In this document: piece after piece, positions 18,013-28,348 of the stretch
Layout: each line of letters opens with the position of its first letter
Numbering within the stretch: the first letter of the stretch is position 1
Assembly: GCF_965237655.1 (NCBI RefSeq)
Contig: NZ_CBDEGB010000001.1
Span: forward strand, 434,001-498,000
Reading direction: 5' to 3'
From: Poriferisodalis sp965237655
GTDB taxonomy: Bacteria; Actinomycetota; Acidimicrobiia; Acidimicrobiales; Poriferisodalaceae
Length of the DNA: 64,000 nt
Position numbers and translations under genes: made by a program
The notes under the pieces: model-generated
What the model was told of the DNA's origin: nothing
Databases searched by the model: none
The model's input: only the letters and a program-made list of their open reading frames with translations

Positions 18013-18753
18013 ATGGACAGTCTGCAAATTGCGCTCGTGGCTGGTGCGGGCGTGGTGGCCGGCGTGGTGAACGCCATGGCGGGCGGCGGGTCGTTGTTGA
18101 CCGTGAGCCTGCTGACGGTGGTGGGCGACCTCGGTGGGTTGGTCGCGAACGGCACGAATCGCATCGGCGTCCTGACTCAGAACGTGGCCTCCGTGGCCGG
18201 TTTCCGCCGTGAGGGCGTATCGGGTCTGCGCCGAGCCGTGCCGGTGCTCGTACCGAGCCTGGTCGGCTCCTTGATTGGTGCATACGCGGTCTCGAACCTG
18301 CTCAGCGACACGGCATTCGAGCGCATCTTCGGGATCCTGATGGTGCCGTTGCTGATCCTGAGCCTGCGTCCGCCGAAGGCGCGTGGCGACGACATCGTGT
18401 GGCCGAGGGCGCTGACCGTTGTGGTGTTCTTCGCGATCGGCCTCTATGGCGGCGCATTCCAGGCGGGCGTCGGCCTCATCTTGGTGCTTGCGCTGTCGCA
18501 CGCCGGCCTGGACCTGGTGAATGCCAACGCGGTCAAGGTGGTGGTGATCGCCGTGCTGACTGCCGTGGCGGTTCCGGTGTTCATCCTGAACGACCAGGTG
18601 CACTGGGGTTTCGCCGTCATCGTTGCCGTGGGCTTCGCTGTCGGCGGCTGGCTGGGCGCCCGCTTGGCCGTACGCGGCGGGGAGCGGGTGATCCGCCCTG
18701 TCCTCGTCCTGGCCGTCGTCGGTCTGGCCGGCCGCATGCTCGGGCTCTATTGA
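18013..18753 (+). CDS. TauE/SafE family membrane permease
   Basis: 246 residues from the ATG at 18013; the longer open frame upstream lies inside aroC. The first helix carries VAGVVNAMAGGGSLLTVSLL, the conserved TauE/SafE start, and about seven to eight hydrophobic segments follow (for example LIGAYAVSNLL, LTVVVFFAIGLYGGAFQAGVGLIL, WGFAVIVAVGFAVGGWLGA). The family exports or imports sulfite, sulfoacetate and other small organic anions. The substrate here cannot be read from the sequence. The stop codon lies inside a perfect hairpin. Confidence 0.85.
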   Translation: MDSLQIALVAGAGVVAGVVNAMAGGGSLLTVSLLTVVGDLGGLVANGTNRIGVLTQNVASVAGFRREGVSGLRRAVPVLVPSLVGSLIGAYAVSNLLSDTAFERIFGILMVPLLILSLRPPKARGDDIVWPRALTVVVFFAIGLYGGAFQAGVGLILVLALSHAGLDLVNANAVKVVVIAVLTAVAVPVFILNDQVHWGFAVIVAVGFAVGGWLGARLAVRGGERVIRPVLVLAVVGLAGRMLGLY

Positions 18754-18791
18754 GCCCGAGGTCGAACGCAGGGGGCTCTATTGAGCCCGAG
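18739..18791 (+). terminator. Two tandem hairpins at the end of the TauE/SafE gene
   Basis: The first hairpin (18739-18760) has a perfect 9-bp stem, CTCGGGCTC with GAGCCCGAG, around a TATT loop, and includes the TauE/SafE stop codon. A 19-nt direct repeat of its core recurs at 18773-18791 and forms a 6-bp stem (GGGCTC/GAGCCC) with the same TATT loop. No U-run follows, so a rho-independent terminator is not assured, but transcription attenuation before the next gene is plausible. Confidence 0.5.
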
Positions 18792-18837
18792 ATCCCCCAC
18801 AGGCGGCTCTCGTAGGCCCCGGCCGCGCTTCGCCGCG

Positions 18838-18843
18838 TAGGGT
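18838..18843 (+). promoter_or_regulatory. TAGGGT -10-like box before the aminotransferase-family gene
   Basis: TAGGGT ends 6 nt before the GTG at 18850, consistent with a leaderless transcript. Confidence 0.5.
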
Positions 18844-18849
18844 CGCCCC

Positions 18850-20004
<1,155 letters not shown>

Positions 20005-20079
20005 CTGCGTTGAGTGGCCTTGGCCGAACGCCCTCCCCGCTAGCACTGTGGAGCGATGATGGGCAGCCGCCTGCTCTGC

Positions 20080-21585
20080 CTACCCGGCGACTCCCAAGCT
20101 CTCGGCCATGGCAAGCCTCGCCTGCTGTCCGACGATGCGCAGGAAGGTGTCGAGAGGCAGGGTGCCGATGCCCGATGTGCTCGAACCGGCGGGGAGCACT
20201 GGAGCTTGCGGGGCAACGAGGTAGCTGTGCCCGCGGAATTGCTCGAAGCGATCAATCAGTGCCGCGAGGCCCTTGCGATGATGACCGGGCGACGAAGCGA
20301 TCTCGAAGGCGACTGGCTGACGCGGATCGTCGTAGATCAGGTCGACTTCTGAAGACCCGTCACGCCAGTGGTGCAGTCGCACGTCTGAGTGCCACGCGAG
20401 CACCCTGACTGACGCCGCGACAAGGTTCTCCAGCAGCACGCCCTGCTCTTCGGGGTTCTGCAGCGGCGCGAGGCCGCGTTGCAGCGCTGCGTTTCGCACG
20501 GCGCAGTCGGTGAAGTACACCTTGCGTCCTCGCCGCTGAATGGAGTGTTCTGAGCTCGAGTAGTTGGACAGCGTGAAGATGAGATACGCCTGTTCAAGAA
20601 ACGAGACATAGCGTTCGAGCGTTGGCTGAGCGATGCCGAGTTCTCTGCTGAGCCTGGTGGGAGAGAGAATCCCGGTCACATCGCTCGCGAGCAGGTAGAG
20701 CAACCGCTCCAGGTTCATCGGGTTGTCGACGCCGGCTGCTTGGGGGATGTCCTGGTACACGGCACGGGCAACAGCATCGCCACGCAAGATCCGCTGAGAC
20801 TCAAGCACCTGGTCCTCGAAATCGGCGGGCCCGCTTTCATTCCACAGCGGCCGACTTCTGATCAGCAACTCAGGAAACCCGCCCACCATGATCAAGAACC
20901 TCCGCATTTCCGTGACGCTGCCGTCGAGCACTGGTCCAGGCAACAGGGAGCCGAGTGTCTCGCCGAGTGTGGGGCCTGGGTCGGGCAGCGCCGGCTCAGC
21001 GGATGGGGCGATTCCGGTGAGCAGGTATGCCTCATCGAGCAGGCACGGCATCAGATGATGTAGTTCCCATCGGCCGATGCCGCTTTCGTGACGCTGTTTG
21101 CGCAACGCAGCAGTGCCGCTTGAGGTTGCTGCGATGCGTACCGGCCAGTGCTCGTCGTAGAACGTCTTCAGCCACAAGTTCCAGCTGTCGGCATAGACGA
21201 TCTCGTCCAGCAGCAAGAACAGGGGATCATGTGCCGTCGCCCGAGAGCCCTCCAGCAAGCCACGTACGAGATCGCCGAGGCTCGCTTGAACTAACAACGG
21301 GTGGTCCAAGCGGAGCCACCAGATCTTTCCCGCCGGTACGCCAGCACCGATGAGGCGCCGGACGGTCTGGTAGAGCACGGTTGTCTTGCCGACGCGACGT
21401 GGCCCCAGCACCACGTGGTGCCTCCGTGGGTCGTCGGAGAGCAGTCTTTTCCAGAGCCCACCGGCGAGGAATCGTTCTGTCGACGGCGCGAACGCAGGAG
21501 GCACCATTCCGCTGCGATGCCAAGGATTCTGCTCGTTGAAGATCTCGTGGAAGTCTTGTTGCGTCGGCTGCCAGGTAACCATCAC
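20080..21585 (-). CDS. AAA-type ATPase with C-terminal DUF4143
   Basis: 501 residues. Walker A is VLGPRRVGKTTVLYQ near residue 65, Walker B is LFLLLDEIVYAD, and the C-terminal half (FTDCAVRNAALQ, then EEQGVLLENLVAASVRVL and EVDLIYDD) matches DUF4143, which ends in a nuclease-like fold. Proteins of this AAA_14/DUF4143 type are scattered, often horizontally acquired, and of unknown function; some occur with toxin or defence genes. The gene has its own AT-rich promoter region and no functional partner next to it. Confidence 0.85.
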   Translation of the reverse strand: MMVTWQPTQQDFHEIFNEQNPWHRSGMVPPAFAPSTERFLAGGLWKRLLSDDPRRHHVVLGPRRVGKTTVLYQTVRRLIGAGVPAGKIWWLRLDHPLLVQASLGDLVRGLLEGSRATAHDPLFLLLDEIVYADSWNLWLKTFYDEHWPVRIAATSSGTAALRKQRHESGIGRWELHHLMPCLLDEAYLLTGIAPSAEPALPDPGPTLGETLGSLLPGPVLDGSVTEMRRFLIMVGGFPELLIRSRPLWNESGPADFEDQVLESQRILRGDAVARAVYQDIPQAAGVDNPMNLERLLYLLASDVTGILSPTRLSRELGIAQPTLERYVSFLEQAYLIFTLSNYSSSEHSIQRRGRKVYFTDCAVRNAALQRGLAPLQNPEEQGVLLENLVAASVRVLAWHSDVRLHHWRDGSSEVDLIYDDPRQPVAFEIASSPGHHRKGLAALIDRFEQFRGHSYLVAPQAPVLPAGSSTSGIGTLPLDTFLRIVGQQARLAMAESLGVAG

Positions 21586-21617
21586 TGGTCCGTTCCGATA
21601 TCCGTTGCTTGCAGAAT

Positions 21618-21646
21618 AACCTATAGCTAGAGTTTGTTATTTGCAA
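21618..21646 (-). promoter_or_regulatory. Candidate promoter of the AAA/DUF4143 ATPase gene
   Basis: Reading the minus strand, TTGCAA (21646-21641) and TAGGTT (21623-21618) are separated by 17 nt and lie about 33 nt before the start codon, in a locally AT-rich patch. The rest of the 21586-21803 spacer holds nothing I recognise. Confidence 0.45.
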
Positions 21647-21803
21647 GATAGCCAATAACCATGCCGGACCGGATGGCTTCGATGTCACGCTCGCGAAACG
21701 CTCCGACGTGCAATGTCTGGTCATTCGCCAGGCTGCCCTGACCCGCGGACCAAGCCGTCATCACCCGGTCGCGTCATGTCCTCAGACGCCGACACTGACA
21801 GGC

Positions 21804-22703
21804 TCAGTCGTCGGCGATCTGCTCCGACTCGCCCCTGCGGGCTTGGTGGCGCAGCACGAGCGTGTAGCCCACGATGGCGACAAGGGCGAAGCTAAACCAT
21901 TGCAGCGTGTAGCCCAAGTGGGGGCCGGCGTCGAGTTCAGGCGGCGGCAAGGGCACGGGCGTGAGCATTATCAGGTCCGGAGCTGTGTCCTCACCCCAAG
22001 CGAGCGTTTCCCCAGTCGGGGTCATTGCGTTCACGTCCTCGAATCGCACCGGTGCGATGTCGACTGCATCTCGGTGGTCGATGCGCTCGACATAGACAGG
22101 AACGAGATCCAGTGTCGTCTGACGCTCGATGCGTTCCACATCGACCCGAGCCAGCGAGCTCAGCTGACCTTCGGCAGGATCGGTCGGTCCAAGAAGGCCG
22201 CGTTCTTGGCTTGTACGGATCCGACCTGTGATCGGCGTCGGCGTGGCGAGTCGAATGGCAATGACGTCGGTGGACCCCGCCTCACTTCCGCGCGTCGTCC
22301 CGCATCCCGGTTCTGGCAGCCAGCCCGCAACCACCAGCACCCCGTACGACTCGTCGCTGTTGGTCGAGGCTGTCTCGGCGGGCAGCGCCAAATGGCAACC
22401 CGCGACCCCGCCGAGGCTGCGGTTGCGGATCAGGACCGATTCGTCCCAGTCGAAGTCCACCATTGCAAGGCTCACCGAGCGGTACTCCAATTGATCGATG
22501 GTCTCGGTGTCCGACATGGCGTCGAAGAACCGGTCTTCGTCGAGTGGCGGCATAGCTTGACGTTCGGCGATCACGCTGTTGCGCTCACGCACCTCGTTGT
22601 GGCGACTGAGCTGCCAGAAACCGGCGATCAGGAAGATCACCAGCAGCACGCCAGCGAGCGCATGACCCGCCAGCCAGCGCGGCGTGCGCGCGAAGTGGTA
22701 CAT
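21804..22703 (-). CDS. SURF1 family protein, cytochrome oxidase biogenesis
   Basis: 299 residues with the SURF1 layout: an N-terminal membrane helix (ALAGVLLVIFLIAGFWQLSRH) whose end carries the conserved W-Q-L-x-R, a long extracytoplasmic domain, and a C-terminal membrane helix (YTLQWFSFALVAIVGYTLVLRHQA). SURF1 helps assemble the heme a centre of aa3-type cytochrome c oxidase, so an aerobic respiratory chain is implied. It lies 21 nt after the S9 peptidase gene and is probably co-transcribed with it; the peptidase is not known to be related. Confidence 0.88.
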   Translation of the reverse strand: MYHFARTPRWLAGHALAGVLLVIFLIAGFWQLSRHNEVRERNSVIAERQAMPPLDEDRFFDAMSDTETIDQLEYRSVSLAMVDFDWDESVLIRNRSLGGVAGCHLALPAETASTNSDESYGVLVVAGWLPEPGCGTTRGSEAGSTDVIAIRLATPTPITGRIRTSQERGLLGPTDPAEGQLSSLARVDVERIERQTTLDLVPVYVERIDHRDAVDIAPVRFEDVNAMTPTGETLAWGEDTAPDLIMLTPVPLPPPELDAGPHLGYTLQWFSFALVAIVGYTLVLRHQARRGESEQIADD

Positions 22704-22724
22704 GTCACGACCTCTTTGGCGACG

Positions 22725-24785
22725 CTACCGGTGGCCCTTGAGCACCTCGACGCGGGGGATGTCGCCTGCGGGTTCGAAGCCCAGCACTTGGCCGAGGAAC
22801 GACAGCTCGGCTTCGAGCGCAGCCACGATGTTGGGTCCGCGGCGGAAGCCGTGCCCCTCGCCTTCGAACACCACGTAGGCGTGCGGCACGCCCGCGTCTG
22901 CCAGGGCCGCCACCACCTGCTCGGACTGGCTCTGGGGCACCACCCGGTCCTCGGTGCCCTGCAGCACGATCATCGGAGTACGCAGCTGGCCAGTTCGCCA
23001 GATCGGCGAGCGCTCCCGGTACAGCTCGGCCTCTAGCGGATATGGGCCGATCAGCCCGTCGAGGTAGCGGGCCTCGAACTTGTGGGTGTCGCGAGCCAAC
23101 GCTTCGAGATCCGCCACGCCGTACCGGGAGATGCCGGCCGCGAACACGTCGCTGCCCGTGAGCGCGCACAGCGTGGTGTAGCCGCCCGCCGAGCCACCTT
23201 TGATGACCAGGCGCTGCAGGTCAACGTTGCCCTCGCCGGCAAGATGAAGCGCTGCAGCGATGCAGTCCTGCGTGTCGACGATGCCCCACTGGCCGGCCAG
23301 CAGGTTGCGATAGTCGGTGCCGTAGCCAGTGCTGCCGCCGTAGTTCACGTCCACGACGGCGATGCCGCGGGTGGTCCAGTACTGGATGCCCAAGTCGAGC
23401 GAGCTGCGGGCCGAACCCGTGGGCCCGCCGTGGCTCAACACGATGAGCGGCGGCTCACCCGTTTGATCGGCGACCGCCGAGTTCTTGGGCCGGAAGAAGA
23501 ACGCGTGCGCCTGGCGGCCGTCATCGCTGTCGAAGGTGAACGCCCGCGGGACCGAGACGTCGCCGGGTTCGAGCGCCGACTGCTCGGCGTCACTGAGCTG
23601 ACGATGCCCGCCGTCGGGTGAGATTTCCACGATCGCGGCTCGGCGGGTCCAGCTGGCGGCCACGGTGACGACCGTGCCGCCCGGGGTCACCGCCAGCCTC
23701 CCAAATTCTGTGAACCCGCTCGGGATCTCTTCGAGGTGACCGCCGCGGATGACGCCGAGGTGCCTGACACCGCCGGACGTCCAGGTGCACCACAGCGTGC
23801 CGCCGCCATCCCAGCCGTAGGTGGCCTGCGCGAACACCCACGCCGGCACCCCGAATTCACGGCGGCTTTCCCCGGGGGCTGCGTCACCCAGCACCGGTTC
23901 GGTGGCGCCCGTGTGGGTATCCACGCGGTGAATCGACCACCACCCATCGACATCGGTGACGACATGGAGGTCGCCGTTTGGGCTCCAGGCCGGCTGGGCC
24001 AGTGCAGGGCCGTCGACCAGCACCCGATCGCTGCCCGGCACCGGGCTGCCGTCACGCAGGTCGACGAGATGCAGGCGGACGTGGTCCCACGGCATGTTCG
24101 GGTGGTCCCAGCTGAGATACGCGAGCGCGCTGCCGTCGGGCGCCGGCCTAGGTGAGGAATAGAAGTCGGCACCCGTCGCTACGACGCTCACCATTCCGTC
24201 GAGGCGAACCGCGACGAGTTCGTTGCGGGGTTCGTGACCGCCGTCGGTGTGGGCCTCGCGCACCCACACGCTGACCGGATCGAAGCTGCCGCCCTCAGCG
24301 TTGCCCTGGGGCTCTGGAACGAGTGCCGGATCGGCGTAGCGCAGACCCCTGGGAGTGTCCGGCTCAGGGGTCACTGCCTGCGGCTCGCTGCGACCCGTCA
24401 CGTCGAACAGCCGGATCCGATGATCGCTCATGCAACTGCCGAGCACGAAATGGCCGCCATGAGGCGCCGTGAACGGCAGCCAAGCCCCGCCGCCGTATTC
24501 GTGGACGGAAGTGCGGATGTCCGCCTCCGCCGTATGGGGCACGTCGGCGGGCTGAGCGCCGGACTCGTCGAGCCGGACCCGGACCACGGCGCCTCGCCCG
24601 CGCTCGAGAGGCCGCTCTTCCACCCAGTAGGCCCAGCCGCCAGCGATGCGTGATTCGGTCCTTCGCACCGCGCCCGCGGCAACGTCAGCCGCCCGCAGCG
24701 GCGACGGCCACGCACCATGTCGAAATTCCCTGGAAATACTGGGACTTCGGCCGCCGTTATCTTGACAACGCGATGGTGAACTCAT
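22725..24785 (-). CDS. S9 family (prolyl oligopeptidase-type) peptidase
   Basis: 686 residues. The first two thirds look like a beta-propeller (repeated short strands with WSPNGDLHVVTDVDG-type motifs). The C-terminal alpha/beta-hydrolase domain has the nucleophile serine in KGGSAGGYTTL, an aspartate in GTEDRVVP and the histidine in FEGEGHGFR. The family cleaves short peptides or acylpeptides, usually in the cytosol; no signal peptide is visible. The ATG at 24785 has an AGGAACCT-like site before it; no better in-frame start was found. Confidence 0.87.
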   Translation of the reverse strand: MSSPSRCQDNGGRSPSISREFRHGAWPSPLRAADVAAGAVRRTESRIAGGWAYWVEERPLERGRGAVVRVRLDESGAQPADVPHTAEADIRTSVHEYGGGAWLPFTAPHGGHFVLGSCMSDHRIRLFDVTGRSEPQAVTPEPDTPRGLRYADPALVPEPQGNAEGGSFDPVSVWVREAHTDGGHEPRNELVAVRLDGMVSVVATGADFYSSPRPAPDGSALAYLSWDHPNMPWDHVRLHLVDLRDGSPVPGSDRVLVDGPALAQPAWSPNGDLHVVTDVDGWWSIHRVDTHTGATEPVLGDAAPGESRREFGVPAWVFAQATYGWDGGGTLWCTWTSGGVRHLGVIRGGHLEEIPSGFTEFGRLAVTPGGTVVTVAASWTRRAAIVEISPDGGHRQLSDAEQSALEPGDVSVPRAFTFDSDDGRQAHAFFFRPKNSAVADQTGEPPLIVLSHGGPTGSARSSLDLGIQYWTTRGIAVVDVNYGGSTGYGTDYRNLLAGQWGIVDTQDCIAAALHLAGEGNVDLQRLVIKGGSAGGYTTLCALTGSDVFAAGISRYGVADLEALARDTHKFEARYLDGLIGPYPLEAELYRERSPIWRTGQLRTPMIVLQGTEDRVVPQSQSEQVVAALADAGVPHAYVVFEGEGHGFRRGPNIVAALEAELSFLGQVLGFEPAGDIPRVEVLKGHR

Positions 24786-24955
24786 AGGTTCCTCGTTGGT
24801 TTCGACACATCGCTGCGGTCACTCATTCTGAGCAGATCCTGCAGCGGCACCAGCGTGCGCTCCGGGTCTTCCACCGGCCCGTGACGCGCAGGTGGACCGG
24901 GGGAGCGCCCACCAACTCCCTCGGTCCACACATGCCTGCAACGCCTTGCGGCCGT

Positions 24956-25198
24956 TCAAGGGCCGTCGCTGTCCGACGGCGTCGATTCGTGCTGAGCCAG
25001 GATCGTCTGCAACGACAGCTCGGTGGCCCGCAACCGCTGCTCGCAGTGCGCGATCAGCAGCGAGGCTCGTTCGACCTTCGATGCCAGCGTGTCGATGTCG
25101 ACGTCGTCGTCCTCGAGGCTGGCCAGGATCGATTCGATCTCGGCTATGGACTCGGCGTAGCCGCCGAACTCGCCTTCATCTGTCACAGGGTCTGTCAT
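24956..25198 (-). CDS. xseB: Exodeoxyribonuclease VII small subunit
   Basis: 80 residues, mostly helical, with the family core YAESIAEIESILASLEDDDVD and LIAHCEQRLRATE. XseB helices bind XseA to form exonuclease VII, which degrades single-stranded DNA. The start overlaps the xseA stop by 4 nt, the standard arrangement. About 170 bp separates its stop from the S9 peptidase start; nothing else is recognised there. Confidence 0.93.
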   Translation of the reverse strand: MTDPVTDEGEFGGYAESIAEIESILASLEDDDVDIDTLASKVERASLLIAHCEQRLRATELSLQTILAQHESTPSDSDGP

Positions 25199-26511
25199 GG
25201 GTTGTCTGTCCCCCGGTCGGTCGGGTCGATAGCCGGTGCGTTCACGGTGCTGGCGAACACCGCATCCAATGTCTGGGTGGTAATCGTGGCTCCGGCAGCG
25301 GGCATCGAACGCACGACGGTGCCGTCGGCTGCACGCGTGATCGAAAAGCCGCGAGCCAACGTCCGCTGTGGCGCGAGTGCGGCAATCACGGCCGCAGCTG
25401 AACGCAGTTGGGCGTGCGCCTCCGATACTCGCCGTTCAGCGCGGTGTGTGAGCCGCAGCCGTGCCTGGCCCAGGCGAGCACGCGGCCGGCCCAGGCGACG
25501 CTCGGTCAGCAGGCCGAGCGCTCCACGAGCTGCTGCCAAGCGAGCTGCTGCGGCGGCTGCCCGGGAGCGGGCAGTGCGATGGAGTTCGCGCCGTGCCTGG
25601 ACCAGGCGTTCGTCAAAGTTGGCGACATGGGCGACGAGGGCGGCGGCGCACGCGGTCGGCGTCTTGGCAGCCGTGTGCGCCACCTGGTCCGCCACCGAGG
25701 TGTCGATTTCATGGCCGATCCCGCAGTACACCGGCAGCGGGCACGTCGCAATGGCCTTCGCAACGCTGGCGAGGTCGAATGCCAGCAGGTCGGTGCGGTC
25801 GCCGCCGCCGCGCACCACGGCAATGACGTCAACATCGGCGCTCCCGAGCGTGCGCAGCGCCGCGACAAGGTCGGCTTCGGCGGTGACGCCTTGCACCCGG
25901 GCGTCGCACAGCAACACCTCGAAGGCGTAGCCGCTCGCCGTTAGCTCATGGACGAAGTCAGCGTGTGCTGCACTGCCGGCGGCCGTGATGAGGCCGACGC
26001 GCAGCGGCACCAGCGGCAGCGGCACAGCGGCATTGCGCCGCAACAGCCCCGAGGCAGCCAGTTCGGCCAGCGTGCGCTCGCGGTCGGCGGCCAGCACACC
26101 GAGTGTGAAGTGCGGGTCGACGCCGCTCATGATGAGCTGCACCTGCCCGCTGCCTGCGTAGTACTCGACCTCGGCGCGGATCCGCACCTCGATGCCGTCG
26201 TCGAGCGTCAGCCCGCCTCCGGCAGCGAGATCCCGGTTCACGAATCGTTGGCGTCCCTTGAACAGCGCCACCCGCATGCGTGCGCCGCGGCGGTCCTTGC
26301 CCGTGCCCGGCTCGATCAGATTGAAGTAGATGTGGCCGCTCGCCGCCTGCGAGTAGCCGATGATCTCGCCGCGCACCCAGACCTCGGAGCTGAAGACCCG
26401 CCGGATCGTCTCTTCGATGGCGGCCGCGAGGTCCGACACCGACCAGGTGCCGTCGGGTTGCGGAGCATCGCCGCCGCCTACGGCTTCGAAGCTTTCAACA
26501 GCGCTGCTCAC
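25195..26511 (-). CDS. xseA: Exodeoxyribonuclease VII large subunit
   Basis: 438 residues from a GTG at 26511. The N-terminal OB fold (WVRGEIIGYSQAASGHIYFNL), the central nuclease region (GLITAAGSAAHADFVHELTASGY, VIAVVRGGGDRTDLLAFD, CGIGHEIDTSVADQVAHTAAKTPTAC) and the long arginine-rich helical C-terminus are those of XseA. The GIGHE and D-T segments carry the catalytic centre. It works with XseB in DNA repair and in removing single-stranded DNA. Confidence 0.95.
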   Translation of the reverse strand: MSSAVESFEAVGGGDAPQPDGTWSVSDLAAAIEETIRRVFSSEVWVRGEIIGYSQAASGHIYFNLIEPGTGKDRRGARMRVALFKGRQRFVNRDLAAGGGLTLDDGIEVRIRAEVEYYAGSGQVQLIMSGVDPHFTLGVLAADRERTLAELAASGLLRRNAAVPLPLVPLRVGLITAAGSAAHADFVHELTASGYAFEVLLCDARVQGVTAEADLVAALRTLGSADVDVIAVVRGGGDRTDLLAFDLASVAKAIATCPLPVYCGIGHEIDTSVADQVAHTAAKTPTACAAALVAHVANFDERLVQARRELHRTARSRAAAAAARLAAARGALGLLTERRLGRPRARLGQARLRLTHRAERRVSEAHAQLRSAAAVIAALAPQRTLARGFSITRAADGTVVRSMPAAGATITTQTLDAVFASTVNAPAIDPTDRGTDNP

Positions 26512-26605
26512 GGCCCTGAGGCTGTCACGAAATCACCCTTGCCGCGACCGAATTAAGACTCGAGAGCCGGGCGGCGGGCCGGGCGGTCACCGTGGTCAGC
26601 GTCGA

Positions 26606-26611
26606 TAGGGT
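26606..26611 (+). promoter_or_regulatory. TAGGGT -10-like box before tRNA-Ser(CGA)
   Basis: TAGGGT ends 7 nt before the first base of the mature tRNA, the same spacing as before many start codons here. Confidence 0.5.
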
Positions 26612-26618
26612 GCGCTGC

Positions 26619-26705
26619 GGAAGGTTGCCAGAGCGGACGAATGGGGCGGTCTCGAAAACCGTTGTGGCCTTCGGGTCACCGTGGGTTCGAATCCCACACC
26701 TTCCG
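26619..26705 (+). tRNA. tRNA-Ser (anticodon CGA)
   Basis: The acceptor stem GGAAGGT pairs with ACCTTCC, with discriminator G at 26705. The anticodon arm is GCGGT / CTCGAAA / ACCGT, giving CGA (reads UCG). A long class II variable arm (TTGTGGCCTTCGGGTCAC) and a T-arm GTGGG-TTCGAAT-CCCAC complete a normal tRNA-Ser. CCA is not encoded in full (CCC follows). The hipBA accessory module lies immediately downstream. Confidence 0.96.
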
Positions 26706-26793
26706 CCCAACCAGTCCCAATAAAGCGCCTTGACTGAACCTCACCGGGTTTCACGCACGCTGCCAGCGCGCCAGTTGCCCGTGCGGTGCTCGT

Positions 26794-28035
26794 TTATGTG
26801 CCGAGTGTGAACGGGTTGAGGAATTGGCGTTCCCATAGCTGCTCGCGATCCGCTGCGGCCAATTGCGCCAGATCGCAGACCTCTTCCCAGTCGTCGCGTA
26901 TCACTTCGATGTGATGATTGACGATCTCGTTGGCTTCGCTGACGCTGAGGTGATAAGTGCTCGCGTGTTCGACGCAGCGTGCGGCCTGGCTGAGGCGTTC
27001 GCCGTCGGCGCCGTACGCCATCGCTTGGGCGGTTTCTCTTCCTGTGCGCAATTGTGGGCAGATGTCATATGCGGGGGTGAGCGTCAGCATGTTGCCGTCC
27101 CAGAACGCCGAGTGGTTCTTGGCGTGGTCGTCGGTGTTGCTGACGAGCATGTTGAACACGATGCGCGAGAACAACTCGCGCAGCGTCGCGTCCGGGTTCA
27201 CGAAACGCGTCCGAATCTGCTCCGCGAGGTCGGAGTAGGTCGCGTGGCGGCCTGCCATGCCCCAGGCGTCGTGCAGGTCCAGGATGGTGAGCGCCGAGAC
27301 CATCATGCGACGGAGCCCTCGTTGGGTGCGGTCGAAGCGGTCTACCAGTAACACGGCTTTGCCTGCGGCGGTACTCAGCTCGACCGGTGCGACATCGATG
27401 CCTGCTCGGCGCGCTAGCTCCATCGCTGCGTACTCGGCCTTGACCACGGGGTAGCGGTCCGTCGACGAGCTGAACTTTGCGATCAGGTGCCGTGATCGGT
27501 CGCTGAGCGTGACTTTGGGGCGCGCTCCGCCAACTGAGGTGCCGTGCAGCAATGCTCTGTCCAATGCTGGTGGCAGGGGGAGACCTTCCTCCACATGGCG
27601 GGCCGCGTCGTAGAGCTCGTCGAGTGTGGCGTCGTCGCCGCTGCGAGCGACGTACTCGGTGGGTGACGCCTGGAAGTCGAGCGCTCCGATGCGGTCAGAG
27701 CCCGAGTTGAGCAGATATCCGAGTTCAGGCACATTGCTGTCGGTGCGGCGGTGCTGGTGCTCGATCACCTTGCGCCCCCACGAATCAGGCGCAGCGTCGG
27801 CGATGCAACCATGCAGGTTCCCCGAACTCGGCGACATGGTGCCTTCCGTAAGAGGAAGATCGGGCAGGTACAGCGCAATCGCGTCAGGGTTGGCCAGGTA
27901 GCGGCGGCCATAGGCGAACGTCGCGACCTCGCCTTGTTCATCGAGACGCCCTGCCACAACCGGCTCGGAGGCATCGGGCAGCCATACCCACACGAAGACT
28001 GTGCTTGGATTCAGCCGCGGACTAGAAGTCGTCAT
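26794..28035 (-). CDS. hipA: HipA-type serine/threonine kinase toxin
   Basis: 413 residues from the ATG at 28035, which overlaps the end of the HipB gene by 14 nt in another frame; a longer open frame runs back over hipB and is not coding. HipA features are SWGRKVIEH, the GGARPKVTL loop, LIAKFSSS with the ATP-site lysine, LVDRFDRT, the catalytic loop LVSNTDDHAKNHS (aspartate plus downstream asparagine) and the metal-binding LTPAYDICPQ. HipA kinases phosphorylate translation targets such as aminoacyl-tRNA synthetases and are neutralised by HipB. Placement directly beside a tRNA gene suggests an acquired module. Confidence 0.88.
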   Translation of the reverse strand: MTTSSPRLNPSTVFVWVWLPDASEPVVAGRLDEQGEVATFAYGRRYLANPDAIALYLPDLPLTEGTMSPSSGNLHGCIADAAPDSWGRKVIEHQHRRTDSNVPELGYLLNSGSDRIGALDFQASPTEYVARSGDDATLDELYDAARHVEEGLPLPPALDRALLHGTSVGGARPKVTLSDRSRHLIAKFSSSTDRYPVVKAEYAAMELARRAGIDVAPVELSTAAGKAVLLVDRFDRTQRGLRRMMVSALTILDLHDAWGMAGRHATYSDLAEQIRTRFVNPDATLRELFSRIVFNMLVSNTDDHAKNHSAFWDGNMLTLTPAYDICPQLRTGRETAQAMAYGADGERLSQAARCVEHASTYHLSVSEANEIVNHHIEVIRDDWEEVCDLAQLAAADREQLWERQFLNPFTLGT

Positions 28036-28348
28036 CGACGACACGGTGACGCACTCTCTGGGGCAGCACGGCCAGGCGAGCGTCGACGAGTTCGGACTCC
28101 CGTGTCCGCGTTGCGGCGTCTTCGCTGAACAGACGCACACCCACCAGCGAGGCTGCCTCGAAGACCGTGCCCAACGCGACCGATGGGTCGCCCCGCTCGA
28201 CCTTTCGCATGGTGCCCTCGCAGGAACCGACGCGTTCCGCGAGCTGCGCGATGGTCCATCTGCGCTCCCGTCGGGCAAGCGCGATGCTGCGCCCCAGCAG
28301 GCGCGCAGCATCCGTCGCAATCCGACTCCTTGGAACACCTGCTCTCAT
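28022..28348 (-). CDS. hipB: HipB-type helix-turn-helix antitoxin/repressor
   Basis: 108 residues. The N-terminal half is a Cro/C1-type HTH (LGRSIALARRERRWTIAQLAERVGS followed by EGTMRKVERGDPSVALGTVFEAA). The C-terminal tail is likely the part that contacts HipA. The start codon lies at the edge of a 19-bp palindrome, as expected for autoregulation, and the gene overlaps hipA by 14 nt, which allows coupled synthesis. Confidence 0.88.
   Translation of the reverse strand: MRAGVPRSRIATDAARLLGRSIALARRERRWTIAQLAERVGSCEGTMRKVERGDPSVALGTVFEAASLVGVRLFSEDAATRTRESELVDARLAVLPQRVRHRVVDDDF

Noticed and set aside
28036..28338. N-terminal extension of hipA reading back over hipB
   Set aside because: The extra 101 residues are Arg/Ser-rich out-of-frame hipB sequence; the ATG at 28035 begins the HipA-like sequence.
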